Source: Pseudomonadota bacterium
GTDB taxonomy: Bacteria; Desulfobacterota; Desulfobacteria; Desulfobacterales; RPRI01
Direction: 5' to 3'
DNA: 64,000 nt
Assembly: GCA_018817425.1 (NCBI GenBank)
Contig: JAHITX010000034.1
Span: 1 to 64,000, forward strand
Of this stretch, positions 36,662-45,861 are shown in pieces. Numbering within the stretch: the stretch's first letter is position 1; each line of letters opens with the position of its first letter. Both the position numbers and the translations under genes were made by a program. The notes beneath the pieces were generated by a model. That model was given only the letters and a program-made list of their open reading frames with translations. It did no database searches and was not told where the DNA came from.

Positions 36662-38629
36662 ATGAAAAAAATTATGGTGGTAGATAATGATTTAATGATG
36701 TTAACTTTTATGTCGGATTTGCTTGAAGGCGAAGGTTACAAAGTTTTAACGGCAAAAAACGGTCTTATGGCTTTAGAGATGCTTGAAAGCAGTATCCCGG
36801 ATATTATGTTTATTGATCTTGTTATGCCGAATATCAGCGGAGATAAATTATGTGGTGCAATCAGAAGAAACCCAAAATACAAAGATATTTATATAATTAT
36901 TGTGTCTGCCATTGCTGCGGAACAGGAAATAAATTTTACTGAAATTGGTGCCGATGCCTGCATAGCTAAAGCTTCTTTTTCCAAGATGTCTAAACATATA
37001 TTATACATATTAAAGCGATTGAACAATAAAATGCCGGATGAGATGACAAGTGAAATACTAGGGCTTGAAGATGTTTATTCCCGCACGGTTGTTAAAGAAC
37101 TTTTAAATTATAAAAGACATGTTGAAGTAATATTCGATAATGTTTCTGAAGGAGTTTTAGAACTCAATATAAATAAAAAGATAATTTATGCCAACCAATT
37201 TGCTAACGAGCTTATTGGTTTAAGCGAGAAAGAACCTTTGGGTTTATATTTTCATAAACTTTTTGAGGTTCCTCATAAACAAAGAATAGAAGAACTTCTC
37301 GATTTGGTTGATAACGGTCCGCAGGAAATACCTGAAGACAAGCCTGTAATGCTCAAAGGTAAAATAATATCTATGAATATTTTACCTATCAATTATAAGG
37401 AACATAAATCTATAATTATCATATTAAGTGATATTACGAAAAACAAAAAGGCAGAAGATGAGCGGCGGTATATGCAGGAACGTCTTCAACGATTTGATAA
37501 GATGAATGCCCTGGGAGAACTGGCAGGTGGTGTTGCGCATGATCTGAATAATGTTTTAGGCAGTCTTATAGGTTATTCGGAACTGCTTCTCAGGAAAACT
37601 GATGAATCCAGTCCCATAAGCCGCTATGTTACAAATATAATGAACAGCGGAGAAAAAGCGGCGGCTATTGTTCAGGATCTTTTGACCATGGCAAGAAGAA
37701 ACGTTTATACGGAAAATATTGTCAATCTGAATTCCATAATCAGAAAATATCTGGTTACCCCGGAATATAATAAGCTATGTTCTTATTACCCTGATGTTGA
37801 GGTTAAGGTAAACCTTAAATCAGACCTGCTCAATATCATGGGTTCTCCGGTACATCTGGATAAGATGATAATGAACCTTGTTTCAAATGCCGCTGAAGCC
37901 ATGTCTGAAGGGGGAATATTAACAATTACTACTGATAATCAATACCTGGACAGGCCAGTTGAGGGATATGATCATATAAGTGATGGGGAATACGCCGTTC
38001 TTTCCGTTGCTGATACAGGTGAAGGCATATCCGCTTCGGATTTAAAGCTGATATTCGAACCTTTTTATACAAAAAAGGTGATGGGAAGAAGTGGAACCGG
38101 GCTTGGATTGGCTGTGGTTTGGGGTACGGTAAAGGATCATAACGGCTATATAAATGTTTATAGTAAAGAGAAAACAGGAACTACTTTTACTTTGTATTTT
38201 CCTGTAACAAGAGAAGATATATCCGAAGGTAAAATTCTGTCGCCGGAGCCTGAATATATGGGTAAGGGGGAATCACTTTTGGTTGTTGATGATGTTGATG
38301 AACAGCGGGAGATTGCCACTCTTATGCTTAGTGAAATTAACTACAAAGTGGTGGTGGCTTCAAGTGGTGAAGAAGCAATAGAATATTTGAAAAGCAATAA
38401 GGTGGATTTAATTGTTTTAGATATGATTATGTCCCCCGGCATTGACGGGCTTGATACTTACAAGCAAATTATTGAAATGCACCCAAAACAAAAGGCTGTT
38501 ATAGTTAGCGGTTTTTCCGAGACGGATCGTGTAGCCAGGGCTATTAAACTGGGTGCAGGAGCCTATGTAAGAAAACCCTATCTTTTGGAAAAAATCGGAT
38601 TAGCAATCAGGCAAGAACTTGATAAGTAA
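36662..38629 (+). CDS. Hybrid sensor kinase: receiver-PAS-histidine kinase-receiver
   Basis: 655-residue cytoplasmic hybrid kinase without a membrane segment. Order: receiver 1 (about 1-118, phospho-Asp in IDLVMPN), PAS domain (about 155-265), HisKA with phospho-His in GGVAHDLNN (about 295), HATPase with NLVSNAAEA and DTGEGISASDL (about 370-505) and receiver 2 (about 540-655, phospho-Asp in VLDMIMS). The N-terminal receiver may let another kinase control it. The ATG at 36662 is preferred because AAGGAG lies 11 bases upstream. No partner regulator is adjacent. Confidence 0.9.
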   Translation: MKKIMVVDNDLMMLTFMSDLLEGEGYKVLTAKNGLMALEMLESSIPDIMFIDLVMPNISGDKLCGAIRRNPKYKDIYIIIVSAIAAEQEINFTEIGADACIAKASFSKMSKHILYILKRLNNKMPDEMTSEILGLEDVYSRTVVKELLNYKRHVEVIFDNVSEGVLELNINKKIIYANQFANELIGLSEKEPLGLYFHKLFEVPHKQRIEELLDLVDNGPQEIPEDKPVMLKGKIISMNILPINYKEHKSIIIILSDITKNKKAEDERRYMQERLQRFDKMNALGELAGGVAHDLNNVLGSLIGYSELLLRKTDESSPISRYVTNIMNSGEKAAAIVQDLLTMARRNVYTENIVNLNSIIRKYLVTPEYNKLCSYYPDVEVKVNLKSDLLNIMGSPVHLDKMIMNLVSNAAEAMSEGGILTITTDNQYLDRPVEGYDHISDGEYAVLSVADTGEGISASDLKLIFEPFYTKKVMGRSGTGLGLAVVWGTVKDHNGYINVYSKEKTGTTFTLYFPVTREDISEGKILSPEPEYMGKGESLLVVDDVDEQREIATLMLSEINYKVVVASSGEEAIEYLKSNKVDLIVLDMIMSPGIDGLDTYKQIIEMHPKQKAVIVSGFSETDRVARAIKLGAGAYVRKPYLLEKIGLAIRQELDK

Positions 38630-38649
38630 ATTATCTCCTTATATTGGTA

Positions 38650-40083
38650 TCAGTTTTGGTTATGAGATTTACAACTTTTTTTTAAATGAATCGCTCTTTT
38701 GCGAAGGGAATTCTCACCAATGTAAGCCCATAAAGTATCTAAGTCAGACTGAGATACACTCAGTTTTTCAATAAGCATAGCATCAATTTTTCCTCTCTGT
38801 CCGGCAGCAATTGTAAGCCAGCGCCGGACAGTATCAAACTTTACTTTCATGACATTTGCCGTAGCTGTAAGAGACATTCCCTTAATCAGAAGATTGAGGA
38901 CAGCAATAATTTTTTCTTCGGAAGATTTAAGGCCGTAAAAAATACTTCCTGCTTTAGTGCAAAATGATCTGTTGCATGTTTTACATATAAACCTGCGGCG
39001 TAAGACCCCCTGTTTTGTTCTGTAAGTTCCGTTGCAGACTATATTGCCTTCTTTTTTTTTATTGTTTCTTACACAATCAGGATTTGGGCAGGTTATTTCC
39101 TTTATATCGATTTCACTCTCTTTTGTATCCGGGCTCATATCGTCAACGGGTTGAGGAGTGTCAACGGGTTGGGGAAGAGAATAACTCTCAAACCGGTTAA
39201 TCAGATTATCCAACTCAATTTCAAGAATTTCCGGAACATCATCAGAAATTACATCCCCGAATTCATGGGCATTCCATGCTGTTTTTAAACCCAGATCAGT
39301 GTAAAACTCTTTTCCTTTTGATATGGATGTATGGAAAGCTGCAAGATATCTTTCTTTTTGATTTATTGTTGCAAGATATTTCAAATTGTTAACCATCATA
39401 GGATATGCTACACCTAAATTTGTTGCAAACATGGAATAATGGAAAAAAACTCCTTTATTCATAGTTAAGATATTGCTGATTTTATCTGCTGTAAGATAAT
39501 CTTCGAGCGTTTTTTGCTTTATAAGCTTTTGAAATATATCTATTCTGATGGGCAAACATATAACATAACCTACCATAAGACCCCAGTGATCAAATGTAAT
39601 GCGGTTTAAATCAGGCAACATTTTTATAGCTTTTGCCAAAACATCTTTATTCAAAGGTTTCTTGGTTCCGTAGGTATCATTATGATAAGAAAGCACTACA
39701 TCTATATACTTATCAGTTAGACATTTATCGTTTTCTGCCGTAATTTTTCTACCCGGCTGTTTGTAGCTTTTGAGTAAATCCTTTACTCTTATAAGATCCG
39801 CTTCAATTAATGTGTAGGCGAATCTCTTTTTTTTCAGCGAATACCATAACGGATTATCAGCATTAAGCGAAATGCAAACTTCCATGGGTATTTTAGTAAT
39901 ATTGGCAATATCCTGAAGATTTTCTATGGAAGCGTGTGAGAGGTCAGCTTCCCATCTTCGCAATTGTCTTACGCTGACTTCTGTCAATTCAGCAAATTCA
40001 TCCTGGCTTTGCTTTCGCCATTGCCGGTAGTCTTTGATAAGCTGACCAAGTGTCTTGTAACATTTATAATTATCAGAGGACAT
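38650..40083 (-). CDS. XRE-HTH protein fused to an IS1-like transposase N-terminal region
   Basis: 477 residues in three parts. Residues 8-70 are an XRE helix-turn-helix. Residues ~80-300 are an unrecognised mixed alpha/beta region. From about 335 it resembles the InsA-type head of IS1/IS1595 transposases: a zinc ribbon with CPNPDC and, after a gap, CKTCNRSF, then a helix-turn-helix with GMSLTATANVMKVKFDTVRRW, and the first DDE-like strand SDLDTLWAYIGE, where the protein stops. The catalytic domain is therefore missing, so transposition is unlikely and a DNA-binding regulator built from transposase parts is more plausible. A tandem PQPVDTPQPVD linker joins the parts. It is divergent from the UroD-family gene. 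Confidence 0.68.
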   Translation of the reverse strand: MSSDNYKCYKTLGQLIKDYRQWRKQSQDEFAELTEVSVRQLRRWEADLSHASIENLQDIANITKIPMEVCISLNADNPLWYSLKKKRFAYTLIEADLIRVKDLLKSYKQPGRKITAENDKCLTDKYIDVVLSYHNDTYGTKKPLNKDVLAKAIKMLPDLNRITFDHWGLMVGYVICLPIRIDIFQKLIKQKTLEDYLTADKISNILTMNKGVFFHYSMFATNLGVAYPMMVNNLKYLATINQKERYLAAFHTSISKGKEFYTDLGLKTAWNAHEFGDVISDDVPEILEIELDNLINRFESYSLPQPVDTPQPVDDMSPDTKESEIDIKEITCPNPDCVRNNKKKEGNIVCNGTYRTKQGVLRRRFICKTCNRSFCTKAGSIFYGLKSSEEKIIAVLNLLIKGMSLTATANVMKVKFDTVRRWLTIAAGQRGKIDAMLIEKLSVSQSDLDTLWAYIGENSLRKRAIHLKKSCKSHNQN

Positions 40084-40122
40084 ATTTAGGCCTTGTAAAG
40101 CTGAGATGGCGGATATTATATT

Positions 40123-40287
40123 GAGTCAGTTTCAAAACGCCCCATTTTGGCCGATCTTAAGCGTTGGGCTCAAATTTCGCACGAAGTGAAGCATTAGCGC
40201 TATCCTCGAAATACTTAATGTATTCCTGTGGTTGAAATTTTCTCCCGCCTTGAGCTTGACCAAACTGAAACGTTTTGAAAGTGACTC
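40123..40287. mobile_element. MITE-like inverted-repeat element, copy 2
   Basis: About 165 bp with ends gagtcagtttcaaaacg and cgttttgaaagtgactc. It matches copy 1 (7661-7805) along its length, except for an extra ~23-bp internal segment (gcacgaagtgaagcattagcgct) and scattered changes. Flanks TATT/TATT are a possible target duplication. It lies between the divergent XRE-chimera and UroD genes, so it could affect both promoters. Confidence 0.8.
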
Positions 40288-40373
40288 TATTATTAAAAGA
40301 TAAAACTGTAAGTGTTTATTGCTTAACAGTAAAACAATAGAAAAACAATATTACAATGGAGGGAAATAACGAT

Positions 40374-41612
40374 ATGATTAAGCTTGGTAAAATGGAAGAT
40401 GCCGGGCCGTATTACGGTAAGACCCTTGATGAATTGGGCGATATACAGTGGAGCCTTGAAGAAGAAAGGGAGATTGAAAGATACTGTGAACAAATTCACA
40501 AGAACTGCCTTGAAGAAGAGATGACTCCTATGGAGCGTTACAAGGCTACTTTTGCAGGCAAGGAAAGGGACCGTCTTATGGTTGAGATGGAATACCATGT
40601 CTCGTTTGCAGTGAGAACACTTGATGGCTTTGCTGATGCATTAAAACCAATCGATGCTTATCAATTACCCAAATTATTAGTTAAATCCCATTTAGCAACT
40701 ACAGCAAGATATAAGCCGGATAATCTTTTCTTAGGCCCACTTTCCTATGGTGAAAACCTGTACGGCTGCGATGCAAAACTTATAGAATACGGCAATCCGG
40801 TGCATATCGGAGAAATGCCGATAAAAACCGAGGAAGATCTTATTGGTTTGGAAATACCCGATCCGGACAAACACGGCATGTACCCTCAATATTTGTGGTG
40901 GCTTAGAGAATCGAGAAAAATATTCGACAAATACGGTTTAAGCGGACTTATGCCCATTGAGGGCTCCCATTGTCACGGTCCGGACGGTTTTACTGCTAAT
41001 CATTTATTGGGCTACAATCAGATGATGAAAGCTTTACGCAAAAATCCCGATCTTGTCAAAAAGACTATAGCTTTGGCTACGCAGTGGCAAATAAAGCTTG
41101 GCAAGGCCGTTACACTTCTTGGTAATGTTGATTACAGCTACCAGTGCGGCAGTATGGGTTTTGTTCCCCACATACCGGATAATTTATGGATTGCCGATGA
41201 ATATTGTAAAATCGGCAAGGCCATTAAAAATGCAATTCCAGCTGAAAATCCGATTGTATATGCATGGGCAATGGAAGGATGTGTCGAATGGCTGCCTACT
41301 GTATGGGAGAAAAATGTAGCCGGTCCAGGCAGTTTTGATGGAATTATGGTTACAGGTGATATCAAAAGCTTTAAGAAATTATATGAATTTTGTCAGGAAC
41401 ATGATCTTTACGCGTCCAGTGCGCCATCTGATAAAACACTTGTAAGCGGTCCGATTTCAGCTATTGAAGAAGAAGTTAAAGCCCGCAGCGATTGTGCAAA
41501 AACATCCCGTACCAACAGGTGTACCCTTTCTGTCGGGGCTGTAGACTACTATACTACTCCAAAGCATCTTGATGCCACCATAGCGGCGTCCAAGAAGTTC
41601 GGCAGATATTAA
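40374..41612 (+). CDS. Uroporphyrinogen decarboxylase (URO-D) family protein
   Basis: 412-residue protein of the UroD superfamily, which contains true heme-pathway decarboxylases and corrinoid/CoM methyltransferases. It has an unusual ~45-residue acidic N-terminal extension and the family's TIM-barrel blocks, including a GSHCHGPDGF segment and GNVDYSYQCG near the C-terminal half. The lack of adjacent heme or corrinoid genes leaves the substrate open; a one-carbon methyl transfer role is as likely as decarboxylation. The ATG at 40374 is chosen because GGAGGG precedes it by about 11 bases. A regulator-like XRE chimera lies divergently upstream. Confidence 0.75.
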   Translation: MIKLGKMEDAGPYYGKTLDELGDIQWSLEEEREIERYCEQIHKNCLEEEMTPMERYKATFAGKERDRLMVEMEYHVSFAVRTLDGFADALKPIDAYQLPKLLVKSHLATTARYKPDNLFLGPLSYGENLYGCDAKLIEYGNPVHIGEMPIKTEEDLIGLEIPDPDKHGMYPQYLWWLRESRKIFDKYGLSGLMPIEGSHCHGPDGFTANHLLGYNQMMKALRKNPDLVKKTIALATQWQIKLGKAVTLLGNVDYSYQCGSMGFVPHIPDNLWIADEYCKIGKAIKNAIPAENPIVYAWAMEGCVEWLPTVWEKNVAGPGSFDGIMVTGDIKSFKKLYEFCQEHDLYASSAPSDKTLVSGPISAIEEEVKARSDCAKTSRTNRCTLSVGAVDYYTTPKHLDATIAASKKFGRY

Positions 41613-41725
41613 CAATATAATTTTATATCTTTTTTTCTGATAGCGGTATGCTTTATCTGGTCAGAGAGTGTTTGAAATTTTACCAAATACTTTTCTGTAA
41701 TTTGGGGGTAGTGGATATCACAACT

Positions 41726-42829
41726 TTACTCGATAAGAAATTTTTTCCCCGAGCTTGTTGTTGTTATTCCTTTTGAAATTACAAGATTTTTACCTATATT
41801 AATTCCATCCTGAAGAACTTTTGCATCACAACTTGAGCTTTTAGAAGATATATTTGCAATATGCGGATACTTGTATTTTATATATTTGTTAAGCATAGGA
41901 TCGCCGGTTTTTATCAGGGCATTAGATACATTATGTTTACTTTTGATGTCTCCCTTTAATTTTGAACTAAAGCCTTTTATAATCCCTGTAGCAAAGTCTG
42001 TTTTGCGATAGCGGTTTAAAGATTTTTTACTGTTATATTCTGACCATCTGCTTTCAATATGATGTTTTATAAAATCATGGACATAAGATGCTATCTCGAT
42101 ATTTTCCAAAGTCCCGGAAAGTTCAAGAATACGCCCCATTTTTTCCTTTTCAATCATAAATGCAGGAACCCATATGGTCCAGACGAAATAATAATCTCTT
42201 AGCAATCCTGCAAGATAATAATCTTCTTTCGGATGACGGAGAGCCGGAGCACCCACTGATATGCTTTCGAACTGACGATTTATATTATTTGTAATTACAT
42301 CAACATTATATTTTGCAACCAACTCATGCGCTTTTTTCATGGCTGATTCAGCTTCGTTTTGATTGCTGCTTTCGGCAAGAGCAAATAACTTTTTTATGCG
42401 AAGTAATATTGTTGGATCATCTGATTCATTATCGTTTCTATTTTTGTCGCAGTTTTCTGTAGCTCTGTAATCAGCTCTTAAGATATAACATGCTTTTTTA
42501 AATAAAGGGCCATGAGGTGTTTCGGATTTTGCTCCAAATATTTGTTCTGCCACCTGGTGAGCCATTTCGTGAAGCAGGATTTTTTTTATATAATCCCAAT
42601 TGCATGTTAATGCCGTATTGCGGTTTATACAAATCTCGTTTTTTTCGCTTGACCAGTATCCCAGCCTGCTTTTCATATCTTTTAAGCAAAATGAAGGTAT
42701 ATTTAAAAACTTGCGGTATTTTGAGTCGATAAGATACCGGGCTGTTTCCCATTCGAGGGCAAGGCCGTGAAGAATCTTTCTTTCCAGTTTTTCTATTATA
42801 GCAGCAGATTCAGGTTTATATTTGTGCAT
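41726..42829 (-). CDS. SprT-like zinc metalloprotease with DUF2786 domain
   Basis: 367 residues. The N-terminal SprT-like part holds the HEMAHQVAEQ zinc site (about residue 88) and a PHGPLFKKAC block. A DUF2786 segment follows (about 138-180, KIKKLFALAESSNQNEAESA-like). The C-terminal third is helical and unknown. Proteins with this pairing are found in many bacteria without known function; eukaryotic SprT relatives (SPRTN) cleave DNA-protein crosslinks. It converges with the UroD gene. Confidence 0.8.
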   Translation of the reverse strand: MHKYKPESAAIIEKLERKILHGLALEWETARYLIDSKYRKFLNIPSFCLKDMKSRLGYWSSEKNEICINRNTALTCNWDYIKKILLHEMAHQVAEQIFGAKSETPHGPLFKKACYILRADYRATENCDKNRNDNESDDPTILLRIKKLFALAESSNQNEAESAMKKAHELVAKYNVDVITNNINRQFESISVGAPALRHPKEDYYLAGLLRDYYFVWTIWVPAFMIEKEKMGRILELSGTLENIEIASYVHDFIKHHIESRWSEYNSKKSLNRYRKTDFATGIIKGFSSKLKGDIKSKHNVSNALIKTGDPMLNKYIKYKYPHIANISSKSSSCDAKVLQDGINIGKNLVISKGITTTSSGKKFLIE

Positions 42830-42978
42830 GTTAAAAAATGTATTTGGATTAAAAAGGCCTTAAATTTTGACTTATTGCCAACTTGTAATTATTATTTTAT
42901 AATGCAATCTTTTGTAAAATTGTTCATGATGTTAACGCCTATTTTAACAAAAAGCTATACCAAAGTTGGAATTAAATA

Positions 42979-45861
42979 ATGATAAAACTATTTATTAAAA
43001 ACCATCGTTTTATAATATCGACTCTTATTATCTGTTTTTTACTTTTATTTTGCGCTGATACGGTGTTAGCCAAGAGCAGTAATTTGCTCCCTCTTTGGCC
43101 GCATGAGCAAAGCGATCTTAAACCTGATCCGGCTGCAATTTACGGACGTCTTGCCAATGGATTCAGATATGTGCTTATGCAGAACCATGAGCCCAAGAAC
43201 AGAGTGAATATATGTATTAATGTCCAGACAGGGTCTATGCAGGAAGAAGATGGGCAAGAAGGTTTGGCACACTATCTTGAGCACATACTTTTTTGTGGTT
43301 CTACGCATTTTAAGCCAGGTGAACTTATAAAATATTTTCAGGACATGGGGATGGATTTCGGTCCTGATGCTAATGCCCATACGGGGTTTAATGAAACAGT
43401 TTATGAAATTTTACTGCCTGACGGAAAAAAAGAGAGTATTGATAAAGGTCTTTTAATATCGGATGATTTTATTAAAGGTGCTCTTATACTTGATTCGGAA
43501 GTAAATAGAGAAAGACGGGTTATACTTGCAGAAAAAAGATCCAGAGATTCCTCATCATACCGAACTGTTGTTTCGACCATGAAATTCAAATTTCCGGATG
43601 CCTTAATTTCAAAGAGGTTACCTATAGGTGAGAAGGAAACAATTGAAAATATTACGGGTAAACAATTGAAAGATTTTTATCAGGCATGGTACAGACCGGA
43701 AGATATTGTTCTGATAATTGTGGGAGATTTTGATCCCAAAACAGCCGATGGACTTATTAAAGAAAAATTTTCAACGCTATCTGAAATGGCGCCGGTAAAA
43801 AGCGCTCCTTTGTTTGGGGATATTAAGCATAAAGGAATAAAACCCTTTTACCATTATGAAAAAGATGAGGGTAATACTACGGTAAGTATTGAGATTGTCA
43901 GCAAAGTTGAAGAGGAGGTGGAAACTTCAAAAGTTCGCAGAAAGCGATTTATAGCTAATGTTGCAGACCGTATTGTCCGTAACAGGCTTGATGCCATGGT
44001 AACAAAAAACAAGGCCCCGTTTACTTCGGCTTCCATCAGTTCCGGGACTTTTCTTAACCATATTCGATATGCCGGCATTTCAGCCGAGTGCAGCCCTGAA
44101 AACTGGGAAGAATCATTATCTGCTATTGAGCAGGTATTAAGAGGCGCTCTTGAAAACGGTTTTACACATTCTGAGTTTGAAAGGGTAAAAAAAGATCTTA
44201 TGGCGATGTTTTCCAATGCTGTTAAACAGGCCTCTACACGGGACAGCCGGATGCTTGCAAATGATATAATAAGGGATACAAACAATCATAGAGTATTTCA
44301 ATCTCCATTGCAGGAAGAGCAGTTTTATGCCGGCGTTTTGGATTCGATTTCTGTAAAAGATTTGTATGATTCGTTTAAAAATACATGGAAACCGGAGCAT
44401 AGACTTGTAATTGTCACCGGAAATACTAAAATTGGCGGTAACACTGATCCAAAAGCGCAGATAGCTAAAGTATATGAAAAAAGTACTTTAGTGGAGATAC
44501 CGAAAAATATTGAGAGCAAACCGGTTTTTTTTCCTTATCTTTCCCAGCCCAAAACAAAGGGTAATATTAAACAAAGAAAAAACATACCTGATCTTGGTAT
44601 TGTGCAAATAGATTTTGAAAACAAAGTGCGCCTTAATCTTAAAAAAACCGATTTTGAAGCAAATGAAATTATGGCAAATATTTCTTTCGGACTTGGAAGT
44701 TCGCAAGAGCCTGAAGGTTTGGAAGGTATATCCCATTTTTCTCAAGAGGTTGTTAATGAGAGTGGGCTTGGTAAGCTGGACAAGGATGAGTTGGATAGAG
44801 CGCTTGCAGGGAAAAGCACTAATATTTCATTTGCTGTTAAGGATGGATCTTTTCTTTTAAGAGGGAAAACGGTATCAAATGAAATCGAACTTCTTTTTCA
44901 GCTTTTTTATGCAAAGCTCATGGATCCGGGATTCAGGAAAGAATCATACCTGCTGTCAATGGAAAGATTAAACCAGAAATACAAGGAGCTTTCAGGTTCA
45001 ATAGATGGTGTAATGCCGCTTTTGGGCGAACGTTTTCTTGCAGGCGGCGATACACGTTTTGGTGTTGCTGTACCTGAAAAAATTAAAATAATATCACTGG
45101 ATGATATTATTTCATGGATTGTTCCAAAATTAAAAAATGAGCCTATAGAAATTTCAATAGTGGGGGATTTTGACGAGAACCGGGTTATAGAACTTGCTTG
45201 CCTGTACTTTGGCAGTATGCCTGAAAGAACATCCGGCTTAGCGCAAAAAAGATCCGTTAATATAAATTTTCCTTCAGATAAATCCATTAATATAGATGTT
45301 GAAACAGAAATTAAAAAAGGTGCTGTATATGTAGCATATCCAACTAAAGACATATGGGATATTGATACTACACGACGTTTAAATGTTCTTGCGGAAGTTT
45401 TTTCGGAAAAAATACGCCAGGAGGTCAGGGAGGATATGGGCGCATCTTACTCTTATTTCGTATATAATGACCCAAGCAGGGTATATCCCGGATATGGCAT
45501 CTTATTATCAAGAGCAGATGTGAATCCTCAAGAGTCAGTAGCTGTGGAAAATAAAATTAAAAAAATAGCATCCGATATTGCAAAAAACGGGGTCAGCAAA
45601 GAAAATATGAAAAGGGCACTTGATCCGATATTAACCAGAATAAAGGATATTTTGAGAAATAATGGTTACTGGCTCAGAGTATTAACAGAGTCTCAAAAAT
45701 ATCCGCAGCAAATAGAGTGGGCCAGGAATTTAGAAAAAGATTACGAAAAAATAACTGCTGATGAAGTTTCTATGCTTGCAAAAAAATATCTTGTTAATTC
45801 CAGAGCTGCTTCAATTATTGCAAAACCTGCCAAAGGATCTTTTTCTGATGAAAAAAAATAA
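42979..45861 (+). CDS. M16 family zinc peptidase (insulinase-like), secreted
   Basis: 960-residue periplasmic or outer-membrane-associated peptidase. A signal peptide (about 1-31, ending near VLAKS) precedes two M16 halves. The inverted zinc motif HYLEH (His98, Glu101, His102) is intact in the first half, with the downstream Glu region near NRERRVILAEK; the second half lacks it, as expected for the inactive partner lobe. Length fits the two-domain pitrilysin type. It overlaps resB by 14 bp, a surprising pairing that suggests a shared transcript. Confidence 0.9.
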   Translation: MIKLFIKNHRFIISTLIICFLLLFCADTVLAKSSNLLPLWPHEQSDLKPDPAAIYGRLANGFRYVLMQNHEPKNRVNICINVQTGSMQEEDGQEGLAHYLEHILFCGSTHFKPGELIKYFQDMGMDFGPDANAHTGFNETVYEILLPDGKKESIDKGLLISDDFIKGALILDSEVNRERRVILAEKRSRDSSSYRTVVSTMKFKFPDALISKRLPIGEKETIENITGKQLKDFYQAWYRPEDIVLIIVGDFDPKTADGLIKEKFSTLSEMAPVKSAPLFGDIKHKGIKPFYHYEKDEGNTTVSIEIVSKVEEEVETSKVRRKRFIANVADRIVRNRLDAMVTKNKAPFTSASISSGTFLNHIRYAGISAECSPENWEESLSAIEQVLRGALENGFTHSEFERVKKDLMAMFSNAVKQASTRDSRMLANDIIRDTNNHRVFQSPLQEEQFYAGVLDSISVKDLYDSFKNTWKPEHRLVIVTGNTKIGGNTDPKAQIAKVYEKSTLVEIPKNIESKPVFFPYLSQPKTKGNIKQRKNIPDLGIVQIDFENKVRLNLKKTDFEANEIMANISFGLGSSQEPEGLEGISHFSQEVVNESGLGKLDKDELDRALAGKSTNISFAVKDGSFLLRGKTVSNEIELLFQLFYAKLMDPGFRKESYLLSMERLNQKYKELSGSIDGVMPLLGERFLAGGDTRFGVAVPEKIKIISLDDIISWIVPKLKNEPIEISIVGDFDENRVIELACLYFGSMPERTSGLAQKRSVNINFPSDKSINIDVETEIKKGAVYVAYPTKDIWDIDTTRRLNVLAEVFSEKIRQEVREDMGASYSYFVYNDPSRVYPGYGILLSRADVNPQESVAVENKIKKIASDIAKNGVSKENMKRALDPILTRIKDILRNNGYWLRVLTESQKYPQQIEWARNLEKDYEKITADEVSMLAKKYLVNSRAASIIAKPAKGSFSDEKK

